In this document: in pieces, positions 1 through 7,691 of the stretch | Layout: each line of letters begins with the position of its first letter | Position numbering within the stretch: the first letter of the stretch is position 1 | Assembly: GCA_020722705.1 (NCBI GenBank) | Contig: DYKI01000004.1 | Coordinates: 1-64,000, forward strand | DNA: 64,000 nt | Source of the DNA: Chthonomonas calidirosea | Lineage (GTDB): Bacteria > Armatimonadota > Chthonomonadetes > Chthonomonadales > CAJBBX01 | Reading direction: 5' to 3' | Program-made: the position numbers and the translations under genes | Notes under the pieces: model-generated | The model's database searches: none | Seen by the model: only the letters and a program-made list of their open reading frames with translations | Told to the model about the DNA's origin: nothing

Positions 1-352
1 TGGGCTCTTGTCTATCTCGAGCGGCTTGGCCATCGCATCCACGAGGTACCGCACAGGCCGAGCCGAGATTGACATCGTCAGTCTCGATGGCGACTGCGTG
101 GTGTTCACCGAAGTCAAGTCGTCGGCTCGAGCCCGAAGCGAACCGCCTTCCGTGCAGTTGAGCGCCGGTCAGCAAGAGCGTATCGGTCGTGCAGCCGAGA
201 CGTTCCTTGCCGAGCGCCAGTGCACGAACTGCGTCTGCCGCTTCGACGTGATCGAAGTGATCCACGGCAGGGCGCGCGTCCCCCGAATCCGCCACTACCG
301 GAATGCCTACGATCTCGATCAAGGACCTACGCAGATACGCAAGCCCCTGTGA
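1..352 (+). CDS. YraN/UPF0102-family nuclease-like protein, 5' truncated, apparent frameshift
   Basis: The sequence shows the YraN core: GRAEIDIVSLDGD followed by VVFTEVKSS, matching the family's E-I-D and E-V-K restriction-endonuclease-fold residues. This reading frame is open from about base 44 to the stop at 350-352. The expected preceding stretch, WALVYLERLGHRI, is in the other frame (bases 1-39). The two halves are therefore out of register around bases 40-48, so there is either a real indel or an assembly error. The true start lies left of the window. YraN proteins are about 120 residues and are presumed nucleic-acid processing factors of unknown role. The 3' end overlaps the convergent LD-carboxypeptidase by 26 bp. 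Confidence 0.7.
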   Translation, partial: GLLSISSGLAIASTRYRTGRAEIDIVSLDGDCVVFTEVKSSARARSEPPSVQLSAGQQERIGRAAETFLAERQCTNCVCRFDVIEVIHGRARVPRIRHYRNAYDLDQGPTQIRKPL

Positions 353-1253
353 CCCTCAGCGTCATGCTGTCGGCGTCGAGTTCGGCCATGCGCCCAAGCG
401 GCAGGGTCAGGGGATCCTCGACGTGACCGATCGGAAACCCCAGGATCGCAGGCTTCCCAAGCGGAGCCAGAAGGCCGCGCCAGAGGTCATCGAGGCATAG
501 TGCGCTATCATCGGACGACGAGGTCAGATTCGACACGGTACCCACGACGAAACCCGACGCCCGCTCCAGCACTCCGCTGGACAGGAGTTGGATGAGCATG
601 CGGTCAACACGGTAAAGGGCCTCGTCGGTATCCTCCAGAACCACGATGCGGCCTGTGAAGTCCGGCTGGTAGGGTGTGCCGAGTGCGGAGCAGAGCAGGG
701 TCATGCATCCGCCGGCCAGCCGCCCTGTCGTTCTTCCGCCGACGAGCGTTCGGGCCGGCCGATCCGGGTCGCCGATCTGACGCGGCGCGTCTGCGCTTGT
801 CACCGCGTCCATGAAGGAACGCAGACACGCATTCCCAATCGGACTCGCGAACGTGGTGACCATGGGTCCGTGAAAAGTCGCCAGGTCGGCGAACTTCTCG
901 GCGGCGAGGTGCAGGATCGTGATATCGCTGTAACCCACGAAGACCTTGGGATGATCCCGAACGACACTCCAGTCCACCATCTCGACCATCCGCGCCGCGC
1001 CATACCCTCCGCGCGCACAGATGATTGCGTCAATGTCGTCGTTGCGGAACATCTCCGTCAGGTCCGCCGCTCGGGCGTGATCTAGCCCGGCCAGGTATCC
1101 CCAGCGGTCGTACACGTGCGGCGCGACCTCTACATTGAACCCGAGGCCTTGCAGTGCCGCGACACCTGCCTCCAGCTTCTCATACCGGATAGGGCTCGAG
1201 GGCGCGACGACACCGATCCTCGCACCGGGTCCCACACGTCGAGGACAGAGCAT
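327..1253 (-). CDS. LD-carboxypeptidase (peptidase S66 family)
   Basis: A 308-residue protein of the LdcA/MccF family, which removes the terminal D-alanine from tetrapeptide muropeptides by an L,D-bond cleavage during wall recycling. It has the nucleophile motif FVGYSDIT, a catalytic Glu region VLEDTDEALYRVDRM and a His region GFPIGHVEDP, together the Ser-Glu-His triad of the family. The ATG at 1253-1251 is preferred over an upstream in-frame codon because the family N-terminus (PGARIGVVAPSSP) follows directly. It also shares one base with the stop of the upstream gene (TGATG), implying translational coupling. There is no signal peptide, so a cytosolic role is likely. It fits with AnmK, NamZ and MurJ elsewhere in the window. 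Confidence 0.88.
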   Translation of the reverse strand: MLCPRRVGPGARIGVVAPSSPIRYEKLEAGVAALQGLGFNVEVAPHVYDRWGYLAGLDHARAADLTEMFRNDDIDAIICARGGYGAARMVEMVDWSVVRDHPKVFVGYSDITILHLAAEKFADLATFHGPMVTTFASPIGNACLRSFMDAVTSADAPRQIGDPDRPARTLVGGRTTGRLAGGCMTLLCSALGTPYQPDFTGRIVVLEDTDEALYRVDRMLIQLLSSGVLERASGFVVGTVSNLTSSSDDSALCLDDLWRGLLAPLGKPAILGFPIGHVEDPLTLPLGRMAELDADSMTLRVTGACVSA

Positions 1254-2383
1254 CACCCGCCCGAACCGGACCGCGCGATGACCCGTCCTCCTGACCCGTC
1301 TGCGCCGTATTGGAGCAACGTCACGCGACCGGCCTCCCGGTGCAGCACACCCAACCGCATCCCATCCCACGACCAGAAAGGACGCATCTCCTGTCCGTGC
1401 ACACCTCCGCGATCCAGCGCGAGGGTCCGCACAAGCCGTCCTCCCGTGCCGTCTGTCTTGATGGTGAACAGACGCTGAACCTGTGTCTGCCGCTTCGTCT
1501 TGGGATTGGTCACAGGCGGGTCGCTCACCACGAGCGCAAGGTAAGTGCCCGTGCCGGCAATCACAATATCGTCCACACGGATGGGGGACCGGGACGGCGT
1601 TGGATTGATCTGGGCGACGCGATCGGGGAAGGGAAGCCTGCGAACGGAACGACTCCGCAGGTCATATGCGTAGAGCGACAGAAGGATGTACCGGGTGTTC
1701 TTGCTTGATCTCGCCCACACCAGCTCATTACGCTCGGAGACCAGAGTGAGCGCCAGAACATCACCGCTGGTGGATATCTTCCTTACCTGTCCCCCTTCCA
1801 CCGCGTACACGTCCTTCTTGCCGTCCCTGAGACCGATGAAGGCGACGTCGTCGGTCTCAGGCAGCCACACCATACTGGAGACCGCTGAAGCATCTACGGA
1901 AACCCGGAGCGATTCGCCGCGCTCGGAAGCGTTGTAGAACACGATCTGCAACCCGCGTTCGTCGTCAACCGCGACTCCTGCCAACCTTCGACTGTCCTCG
2001 CGCCAGGCGTACGGCGGACCGAACGTGCGGCTGATGGTGCGAGCCGAGCCCGCACGGGCATCGTATAGCCTGGTTACTTTCTGCCCGCCTTCCATGGCCT
2101 GGAAAGCGATCCAGCGGCCGTCGGGCGACCATGCAGCCCCACCCGGAACCGCCGCGGCGCCAAGCCGACGCGTCGCTCCGGTTTCCGCTCCAATGATCGC
2201 CACCTCGACGTTTCCGCGAGGCGCGCTCGGCCAGTTCGTGAGAACGTTCAATCCATCGGGCGAGAACTGCGCAGCCGGCATCTCCGCCGCGCATCGGGCC
2301 CATGTCATCAGGCCAAGCGCAAGCATCGCCGGCAGCGCAAGGCCCGTTCGCCTCGGTCCAGCTCCTCGAATCATCGGGTCCAT
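1253..2383 (-). CDS. Secreted TolB-like beta-propeller protein
   Basis: A 376-residue protein with an N-terminal signal-like segment (LALPAMLALGLMTWARCAA) and repeated propeller blades with TolB/WD40-like cores such as AAWSPDGRWIAF and AQFSPDGLNVL. It is probably a periplasmic six- or seven-bladed propeller; substrate and partner are unknown. The ATG at 2383 is chosen because GGAGGG lies 7 bases upstream. Longer in-frame starts (to 2440) would put 19 non-conserved residues before the signal peptide. It is coupled to the downstream LD-carboxypeptidase by a one-base stop/start overlap, so a cell-envelope function is plausible. TolB itself has a DPP-like N-domain that I do not see, so I do not call it tolB. 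Confidence 0.65.
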   Translation of the reverse strand: MDPMIRGAGPRRTGLALPAMLALGLMTWARCAAEMPAAQFSPDGLNVLTNWPSAPRGNVEVAIIGAETGATRRLGAAAVPGGAAWSPDGRWIAFQAMEGGQKVTRLYDARAGSARTISRTFGPPYAWREDSRRLAGVAVDDERGLQIVFYNASERGESLRVSVDASAVSSMVWLPETDDVAFIGLRDGKKDVYAVEGGQVRKISTSGDVLALTLVSERNELVWARSSKNTRYILLSLYAYDLRSRSVRRLPFPDRVAQINPTPSRSPIRVDDIVIAGTGTYLALVVSDPPVTNPKTKRQTQVQRLFTIKTDGTGGRLVRTLALDRGGVHGQEMRPFWSWDGMRLGVLHREAGRVTLLQYGADGSGGRVIARSGSGG

Positions 2384-2460
2384 ATGCAATCCCTCCATTT
2401 CACGCCATAGGCGCGGCGAGCCCATGCCCGAGCAGGCCATCGTCGGCTCGTTGCTGCAGT

Positions 2461-2673
2461 CTATGCGTCCTGTGCCGGAAACCCGGCCAACTCCAGCCGG
2501 GCCTTGATCGAATCCGGCGATACGAGTGCAGGATCATATGCGACGGACACGCTTCGTTCGTCCACTCGAACCTCGACGCTGCCGACACCGGCCAACTTCC
2601 CCAGCGACCGCTTGATGGATGCCGCACATCCATCGCAGTGGATCGCAGGAGCGATGAGCCTGACGTTCTCCAA
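2461..2673 (-). CDS. Heavy-metal-associated (HMA) domain protein, CopZ-like
   Basis: A 70-residue single-domain protein with the metal site IHCDGCAASIKR, the C-x-x-C of HMA domains, in a beta-alpha-beta-beta-alpha-beta ferredoxin-like pattern. It likely carries Cu(I) or another soft metal in the cytosol. The start is TTG at 2673, supported by GGGAGG 7 bases upstream. No P-type ATPase or copper regulator is adjacent, so the partner is unknown. It sits in the minus-strand run between a GT2 glycosyltransferase and a TolB-like protein. Confidence 0.8.
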   Translation of the reverse strand: MENVRLIAPAIHCDGCAASIKRSLGKLAGVGSVEVRVDERSVSVAYDPALVSPDSIKARLELAGFPAQDA

Positions 2674-2718
2674 AGTACACCTCCCGTGTATGGCATGCCT
2701 GCCGCCGCGTGATCGCCG

Positions 2719-3477
2719 TCACTTCCATATCCGGTACTTGACAAGCGTCCAGATAGCGATCACACCATCGGTCCAGCGGATTTTCTTGCCCTCGCTGTGC
2801 GAACGAGCCTGATAGCTGATCGGCACCTCAAGGATACGGTGGCCCCGCCTCAACGCCTTGGCGGTAACTTCCGGACAGAACTCGAAGCGCCTGCATGTCA
2901 GCGGAATGGTCCTGAGCACCGCGGTACGGAACGCTTTGTAGCACGTCGCCTCATCGGTCATAGGCGCTCCGAAGAGGACCCTTACCATCGCCGCAAGCAG
3001 AATGTTGATCAACCGATTGGCGATCCGCATCGGCGGGTACCCTTTGCTGAACCGGGTTCCGTAGACAATGTCGGCCTTGCCCTCGGCCAGAGGGGCGACC
3101 AATGCGGCATAGTCGTTCGGATCGTACTCCAGATCGCCATCCTGGATGATGACGTACTCGCCGCGAACGTGCGGTATTGCCGCCCGAATCGCCGCGCCCT
3201 TTCCGCCGTTCTGAGCCAGGCAGATCACCCGCACATCATCCATGCGCCCGTCAACATGTTCGCGCAGAAACTCCGTCGTGCCGTCCGTGGAACCGTCGTC
3301 AACGATGAGCACCTCTTTGGGCACCGGCGACGCCAGAACCCGGCGCAGGATCGCGTCCAGGGAGCGTCGTTCATTGTACACCGGCATGAGTACGGTCAGC
3401 ACTCCGGTGCGCGTCTCAGCGTCGGGCCTGACGCCGGAGTCCCATACGCGCCCCTGAGCTTCCCCTCGGTCAGCCAA
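2719..3477 (-). CDS. Family 2 glycosyltransferase (dolichyl-phosphate mannose synthase-like)
   Basis: A GT-A fold enzyme of up to 252 residues. VLMPVYNERRSL begins the fold, VLIVDDGSTDGT is the nucleotide-binding stretch, NGGKGAAIRAA follows, and YVIIQDGDLEYDP contains the D-x-D-like metal site. These match DPM1/DpgS-type enzymes that make polyprenyl-phosphate sugars. There are no C-terminal membrane helices, so it is the soluble type. It may charge a lipid carrier used by the GT-C enzyme encoded at 5768-7678 in the same run; that link is inference. The furthest-upstream start is TTG at 3477, overlapping the translin-like gene by 8 bp. GTG at 3399, right before the conserved VLTVLMPVYNE, is an alternative. 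Confidence 0.85.
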   Translation of the reverse strand: MADRGEAQGRVWDSGVRPDAETRTGVLTVLMPVYNERRSLDAILRRVLASPVPKEVLIVDDGSTDGTTEFLREHVDGRMDDVRVICLAQNGGKGAAIRAAIPHVRGEYVIIQDGDLEYDPNDYAALVAPLAEGKADIVYGTRFSKGYPPMRIANRLINILLAAMVRVLFGAPMTDEATCYKAFRTAVLRTIPLTCRRFEFCPEVTAKALRRGHRILEVPISYQARSHSEGKKIRWTDGVIAIWTLVKYRIWK

Positions 3478-4144
3478 CGCCCGAGCCCATTGAATCCACT
3501 GCGCGTTTCATCGCGTCGCGCAGCGCCATCTGTTGATGTGTCAGCGTCAGGTCGCCCCGAGTGCGTTCGAGCACGGCGCGAAACGCGTCCACCGTTCGAC
3601 GAAGTCCCGCGGTGATGGCATCCGGAAAGTCGAATGTCATCAGCTCAAAGTAGATCGCGTCCATCGCCGCCATAACACCAGCGGCCCGATCAAGATCGCC
3701 GACGCGGAGCCTGTCGAGAACGTAGCGCCTGCACTCACTGCCTGCTTCGGCCAGTCCATTCAGGTAAGCGGCAGGCTCAACGCCCAGGGCTTCGGGAGTC
3801 GGCACCGGGGCACCCACAACGAGCGCGCGGACCACCTCGGCTTCAACGTACTCTTTCTGCGAATCGCTGACGTATCCGGCATGGTACAGCTCCGGAAACT
3901 CTGCCAGCGAAACGCGGATGCTGTCCACGCTTGCGCGCGCCTCTCCAATCCATCGCTGAGCCTGATCGAACTCGCCGCGATGGACAGCCCGGATCGCCCG
4001 TGCCGATGCCTGGATGACCGCACGGCAGCTTCGGAGTGCGCCTTCTCGTGCGTTGTTGGCCGCCTCAAGCCTGGTACGTATGCTCGCGGCGATGGCCTGG
4101 AGGCGGTCGTCTACATCATCCCGTCGCGGCTCAGACTCACCCAT
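3470..4144 (-). CDS. Translin-family protein
   Basis: A 224-residue, largely helical protein. Its C-terminal half (YFELMTFDFPDAITAGLRR, then AVLERTRGDLTL) carries the signature of the translin/TRAX fold as seen in archaeal translin-like proteins. Eukaryotic translin binds RNA and DNA and forms an octamer with the RNase TRAX. I cannot tell from the sequence whether the acidic TRAX nuclease residues are present. The ATG at 4144 has AGGGG about 8 bases upstream and lies within radC (34-bp overlap). The 3' end overlaps the GT2 gene by 8 bp. The location suggests co-transcription with radC and xerD, but a DNA-repair role is only a guess. Confidence 0.7.
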   Translation of the reverse strand: MGESEPRRDDVDDRLQAIAASIRTRLEAANNAREGALRSCRAVIQASARAIRAVHRGEFDQAQRWIGEARASVDSIRVSLAEFPELYHAGYVSDSQKEYVEAEVVRALVVGAPVPTPEALGVEPAAYLNGLAEAGSECRRYVLDRLRVGDLDRAAGVMAAMDAIYFELMTFDFPDAITAGLRRTVDAFRAVLERTRGDLTLTHQQMALRDAMKRAVDSMGSGVG

Positions 4145-4800
4145 CGCGCATCCCCTATCACTATGTGGTCAACCAGGTCAATGCCCAGTATCTTGCCGGC
4201 CTGCCGCAACTGCTGCGTCACCCGAATGTCATCAGGGCTCGGTGTAGGATCCCCGCTCGGATGGTTGTGCACAACGATCACACTCGCGGCGGACACTGCA
4301 AGCGCCCGTTTGAACACCTCCCGCGGGTGCACAAGACTGGAGTCCAGCGTTCCCGTCGAGATAGTTTCTATACGAATGAGGCGGCACTTCGTGTCCAGGT
4401 ACAGCGCCCGAAGGGTCTCCTGATCCAAATGCCGCATTTCCGGCATCAGGAGGTTCACCACGTCATCGGCGCACGTCAAGGCGCGGCGCTCCTCGGCCGG
4501 AAGCGCGAGCAGTCGTTTCCCCAGCTCGAAGCATGCCGCGATCTGCACTGCCTTGACGCGCCCGACCCCCTTCGTCCGCGTCAGTTCGCCGATGTCGGCT
4601 GAAGCGAGGCCGCGCAGGCCCGAGTGGGTATGCAGAAGGTGATCCGCCAGAGACAGGGCGCTCCGATGGGCAGTTCCCGTTCTCAGCACAATGGCCAGCA
4701 ACTCCTGCGCAGAAAGCTGCTCGGCTCCAAGCCGAGCCAAGCGCTCTCTCGGGCGCTCGCCTTCAGGCAGCTCCCGCATCGCAACACTGTATTCCGTCAT
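4111..4800 (-). CDS. radC: RadC-family JAB/MPN-domain protein
   Basis: A 229-residue protein with the standard RadC layout: an N-terminal helix-hairpin-helix region (RERLARLGAEQLSAQELLAI, then TRTKGVGRVKA) and a C-terminal JAB domain. The JAMM metal motif is VVHNHPSGDPTPSPDD, with both His and the Asp present and the conserved Glu upstream. RadC was once linked to repair, but its biochemical function remains unsettled. The ATG at 4800 is supported by GGGAGGGG upstream. It lies between xerD and the translin-family gene on the same strand. Confidence 0.92.
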   Translation of the reverse strand: MTEYSVAMRELPEGERPRERLARLGAEQLSAQELLAIVLRTGTAHRSALSLADHLLHTHSGLRGLASADIGELTRTKGVGRVKAVQIAACFELGKRLLALPAEERRALTCADDVVNLLMPEMRHLDQETLRALYLDTKCRLIRIETISTGTLDSSLVHPREVFKRALAVSAASVIVVHNHPSGDPTPSPDDIRVTQQLRQAGKILGIDLVDHIVIGDARWVSLSRDGMM

Positions 4801-4868
4801 CTGCCCCTCCCGTCTTCACCTGCCGACTGCTGCCCTTGCCGCCCTCGACGTCCGGTGATGCCGCCAGG

Positions 4869-5771
4869 TCACTCATGGGCTCGGGGATGCGCGTGTGCGT
4901 AGACCTGTCTCAGGCGCTCCCGATCCACGTGGGTGTAAATCTGTGTGGTGGTAACCTGGGCATGGCCCAGGATCTCCTGGATGACGCGCAGGTCGGCGCC
5001 TCCCGCCAGCATGTGCGTGGCAAAGCTGTGGCGCATCGTATGGGGAGTTACCCGCTGCTGAATGCCGGCGCGCGCCGCCGCTGAGCGGACCAGCCGCCAG
5101 ACGTGCTCGCGCGTCAGCGGCTGGTTCCGCCTGCCAACGAACAGCGGATGTCCCGCTTCGCGTGGCTGACCGCGCCTGTAGCGGCGTCGGAGGTAGCGCT
5201 CAAGGGCCGCCATGGCGGGCTCCCCAACAGGACACACTCGCTCCTTGTTCCCCTTCCCCAAACATCGGACCAGGCGGGCTTCCCAATCTACGTCGCCGAG
5301 CTTCAGTCCGGTCAGCTCGGAGACTCGCATGCCGGTCGAATACAGAACCTCTATGATCGCGCGGTTCCGCTCATCGGCAAGTGAGGCCGATCCATCGGCA
5401 TCCAGAAGCTGCGCAACGCGCTGCGCCGACAGAGCTCGTGGAAGTCGGTCTGGCGCTCGGCTTACGGCGAGCGAATCGGCGAAGTCCACACGCGTCAGGC
5501 CTTCGCCATGGGCGAAGCGGGAGAAAGTACGCAGGGCGGCCGTCTTCCGCGCAACCGACGATGATGCATAGCCGTTGCGCCTGAGCGACTCGATGAACGC
5601 GACACCATGCTGCGCCTGAAGGTCCGATGCGCGGAGATGTGGCTCACGGTAGAGAACGTAGTCGGCGAACTGCGCCAGATCACGCCGGTACGCGGCAACG
5701 GTGTTCTGAGCAAGCCCCCGCTCAGCCGACAGATGCCCAATGAAAACCTCGATCAGGTCCGGCAGTGTCAT
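4869..5771 (-). CDS. xerD: Tyrosine recombinase XerC/XerD
   Basis: A 300-residue recombinase, the usual length. The N-terminal SAM-like core-binding domain begins LIEVFIGHLSAERGLAQNT. The catalytic domain has STGMRVSEL (first Arg), a Lys in the beta-hairpin region, HTMRHSFATH (H-x-x-R), LGHAQ (His) and IYTHV (nucleophile Tyr), so all residues are present. XerC/D resolve chromosome dimers at dif during division. With one Xer gene visible I cannot separate XerC from XerD; similarity of the C-terminus is slightly more XerD-like. The start overlaps the stop of the upstream glycosyltransferase (ATGA, 4 bp). Confidence 0.88.
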   Translation of the reverse strand: MTLPDLIEVFIGHLSAERGLAQNTVAAYRRDLAQFADYVLYREPHLRASDLQAQHGVAFIESLRRNGYASSSVARKTAALRTFSRFAHGEGLTRVDFADSLAVSRAPDRLPRALSAQRVAQLLDADGSASLADERNRAIIEVLYSTGMRVSELTGLKLGDVDWEARLVRCLGKGNKERVCPVGEPAMAALERYLRRRYRRGQPREAGHPLFVGRRNQPLTREHVWRLVRSAAARAGIQQRVTPHTMRHSFATHMLAGGADLRVIQEILGHAQVTTTQIYTHVDRERLRQVYAHAHPRAHE

Positions 5772-7678
5772 GGTGCGTCGCCCCGGTTGTCTGGTGCAGC
5801 GCGCGACGAGGCCGGCTTGCCGACACCACCCGCCGCCGGATCGGGACCTTCGTCGCGACGGGCGTAGACGCGTATCTCAGGGCAGACGTAGAGCAGATCC
5901 ACGGGCAGATACCGCGCCGTCACCACGGGCACACCGAAGAACGCCGGTCGCGCTCCAAACACCGACACACCGTACTCGGCATCCAGGCGGCGCATGAACG
6001 CCAATGCCTGCGAGCGTCTCAGGCGGAGCGCATCCTGGCTTTCGATGTCCGAGACGACGACCGTATCGGGTGGCGGGTCCTCAAGCACACTGATGTCCCA
6101 CTCAAGGTCGGGTCCCGGCAGGCGCAGCACGTATGCGGAGTCGGCGTTGAGCAGCATTGCCCGCCTGACCTGTCCGGGAACCGGAGCAGTGAACTCGGGC
6201 AGAAGGGGAGGCGACCAGTACCACGGCGTCGTTGCGAAAGCAATCGCAGATCCCCGCGGCAAGGTTCGGCGAATGTGCTTCAGGGCGGCATCCCGCGCGT
6301 CCGTACCCGACATCGCAGCGGAGAACGCTATGGAGACGGCAAGGGCTGTGAGCGCCGATGCTGCGACCGCGCTGGTCCACGCGAGGCGCCGGATGTTGCG
6401 TGAGCTGCCTGTCCGAAGCGGTTCATTCGGCACGCCGCCGTAACCGGGCCCAACGGGCCAGGATATGATTGATCTGCCCACCCACGCACTCAGCACCGGG
6501 ACCATTGGAAGCATGTAGCGCATGAAGCGCACCTTCGCCATGCCCATCGCAACGAAGTACGGACCCGCGAACGCCATCAGCACAATGTCGGCCGGCTCAC
6601 GCCTCCGCAACGATCCCAACGCTGCCAGGCTCGACACCAGCAGCAACGGCCAGCCGAGGGCGAACCTCAACGAGTTGTCCCAGTGGTAGATATGGCCGTT
6701 GCCCGTCCCTTCGAACAGCAGCCCCATCCCCGCAGCCGACTTGCGCGCCTCGAACAGGACGTCCGCAGTGAACTTGTCCCAGTTTAGCACCGCCCCCGGA
6801 CAGCCTGCGAGGAAGCCGAAGAAACACGCCGCCACGATGACCCCAGCGAGGTTCAGGCGGCGGCCGACCGCGATGTTCCCTTCAGCCCCGCTCCTCTTCA
6901 ACCTTAGGCGTTCGGCTCGGCACAGAAAGGCTGCACATAGAGGCGCCATAGCGACCAGGACAGCGTTGTACCGGGTCGCGCCCGCCAGGCCGGCAGCAAG
7001 ACCACCGAGCGCCGCCGCAGGAATGGTGCCGCTCCGCAGCAGGCGCAGGGACGCCCATAGCGTCAGGGTCGTCAGCAGCGTTGCCGTGGCATCCACCGTC
7101 GCGAACCGGCTGTGGATCGTCGCCAATGGGGCAACCGTCTGGACAGCTCCAGCCGCCATTCCCGCTCTGAAGCCCCAGACATCTCTGACAGCCGATGCCA
7201 GCACCGCAACCGTCGCGGCGCCCGCGGCGACCGAGATCAAGCGGCCTAGCATGGTCAAGGACGCGATCGATTCGGCCACAGGCGCATTCGGGCTCGATGC
7301 CGGCCCCAGTGCGACAAGGCCGTACACGCTGTTCGCCGCTGCCGCGACTTGCCAGAGAAGGAAGTAGAACGAGCCGTAGTTGTAGAAGCCGATGTCAAGA
7401 TGCGGACGGACTGCACCGTGATCGAGGACGCCATTGGCAAGGTTGACGCCTTCATCCGGATGGAAGGAGAACATGCTGTCGGAGGACGGCATCCCCCACC
7501 CGACGCCCCAGAGGCGCAACGCTGCGGCCGCAAGCGTCAGCAACAGGATAGCGGCCAGTTGCGCCCTGCTCCGGGAGCGGTCGGACGAAGCGGGCTCCGC
7601 TGTGATGCCAGGGCGCTCCGCAACCTGGTCGGGCAGCCCCCCTGTTCGCCGACGGCCTGGTTTGGACGCCGCGCCCAC
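5768..7678 (-). CDS. GT-C membrane glycosyltransferase (ArnT/PMT-like, GT39/83 family)
   Basis: A 636-residue polytopic protein. A basic N-terminal tail is followed by about ten hydrophobic segments. In the first periplasmic loop the motif FHPDEGVN matches the catalytic Asp-Glu region of GT-C enzymes using polyprenyl-phosphate sugars. A large soluble C-terminal part follows the helices. It probably transfers a sugar from a lipid carrier to an envelope acceptor. The acceptor is unknown. The start is GTG at 7678 with GGAG about 9-10 bases upstream. It sits 13 bp after pheT and overlaps xerD by 4 bp. Partnership with the GT2 gene at 2719-3477 is inferred from proximity. Confidence 0.8.
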   Translation of the reverse strand: MGAASKPGRRRTGGLPDQVAERPGITAEPASSDRSRSRAQLAAILLLTLAAAALRLWGVGWGMPSSDSMFSFHPDEGVNLANGVLDHGAVRPHLDIGFYNYGSFYFLLWQVAAAANSVYGLVALGPASSPNAPVAESIASLTMLGRLISVAAGAATVAVLASAVRDVWGFRAGMAAGAVQTVAPLATIHSRFATVDATATLLTTLTLWASLRLLRSGTIPAAALGGLAAGLAGATRYNAVLVAMAPLCAAFLCRAERLRLKRSGAEGNIAVGRRLNLAGVIVAACFFGFLAGCPGAVLNWDKFTADVLFEARKSAAGMGLLFEGTGNGHIYHWDNSLRFALGWPLLLVSSLAALGSLRRREPADIVLMAFAGPYFVAMGMAKVRFMRYMLPMVPVLSAWVGRSIISWPVGPGYGGVPNEPLRTGSSRNIRRLAWTSAVAASALTALAVSIAFSAAMSGTDARDAALKHIRRTLPRGSAIAFATTPWYWSPPLLPEFTAPVPGQVRRAMLLNADSAYVLRLPGPDLEWDISVLEDPPPDTVVVSDIESQDALRLRRSQALAFMRRLDAEYGVSVFGARPAFFGVPVVTARYLPVDLLYVCPEIRVYARRDEGPDPAAGGVGKPASSRAAPDNRGDAP

Positions 7679-7691
7679 TGTGCGTGCTCCG

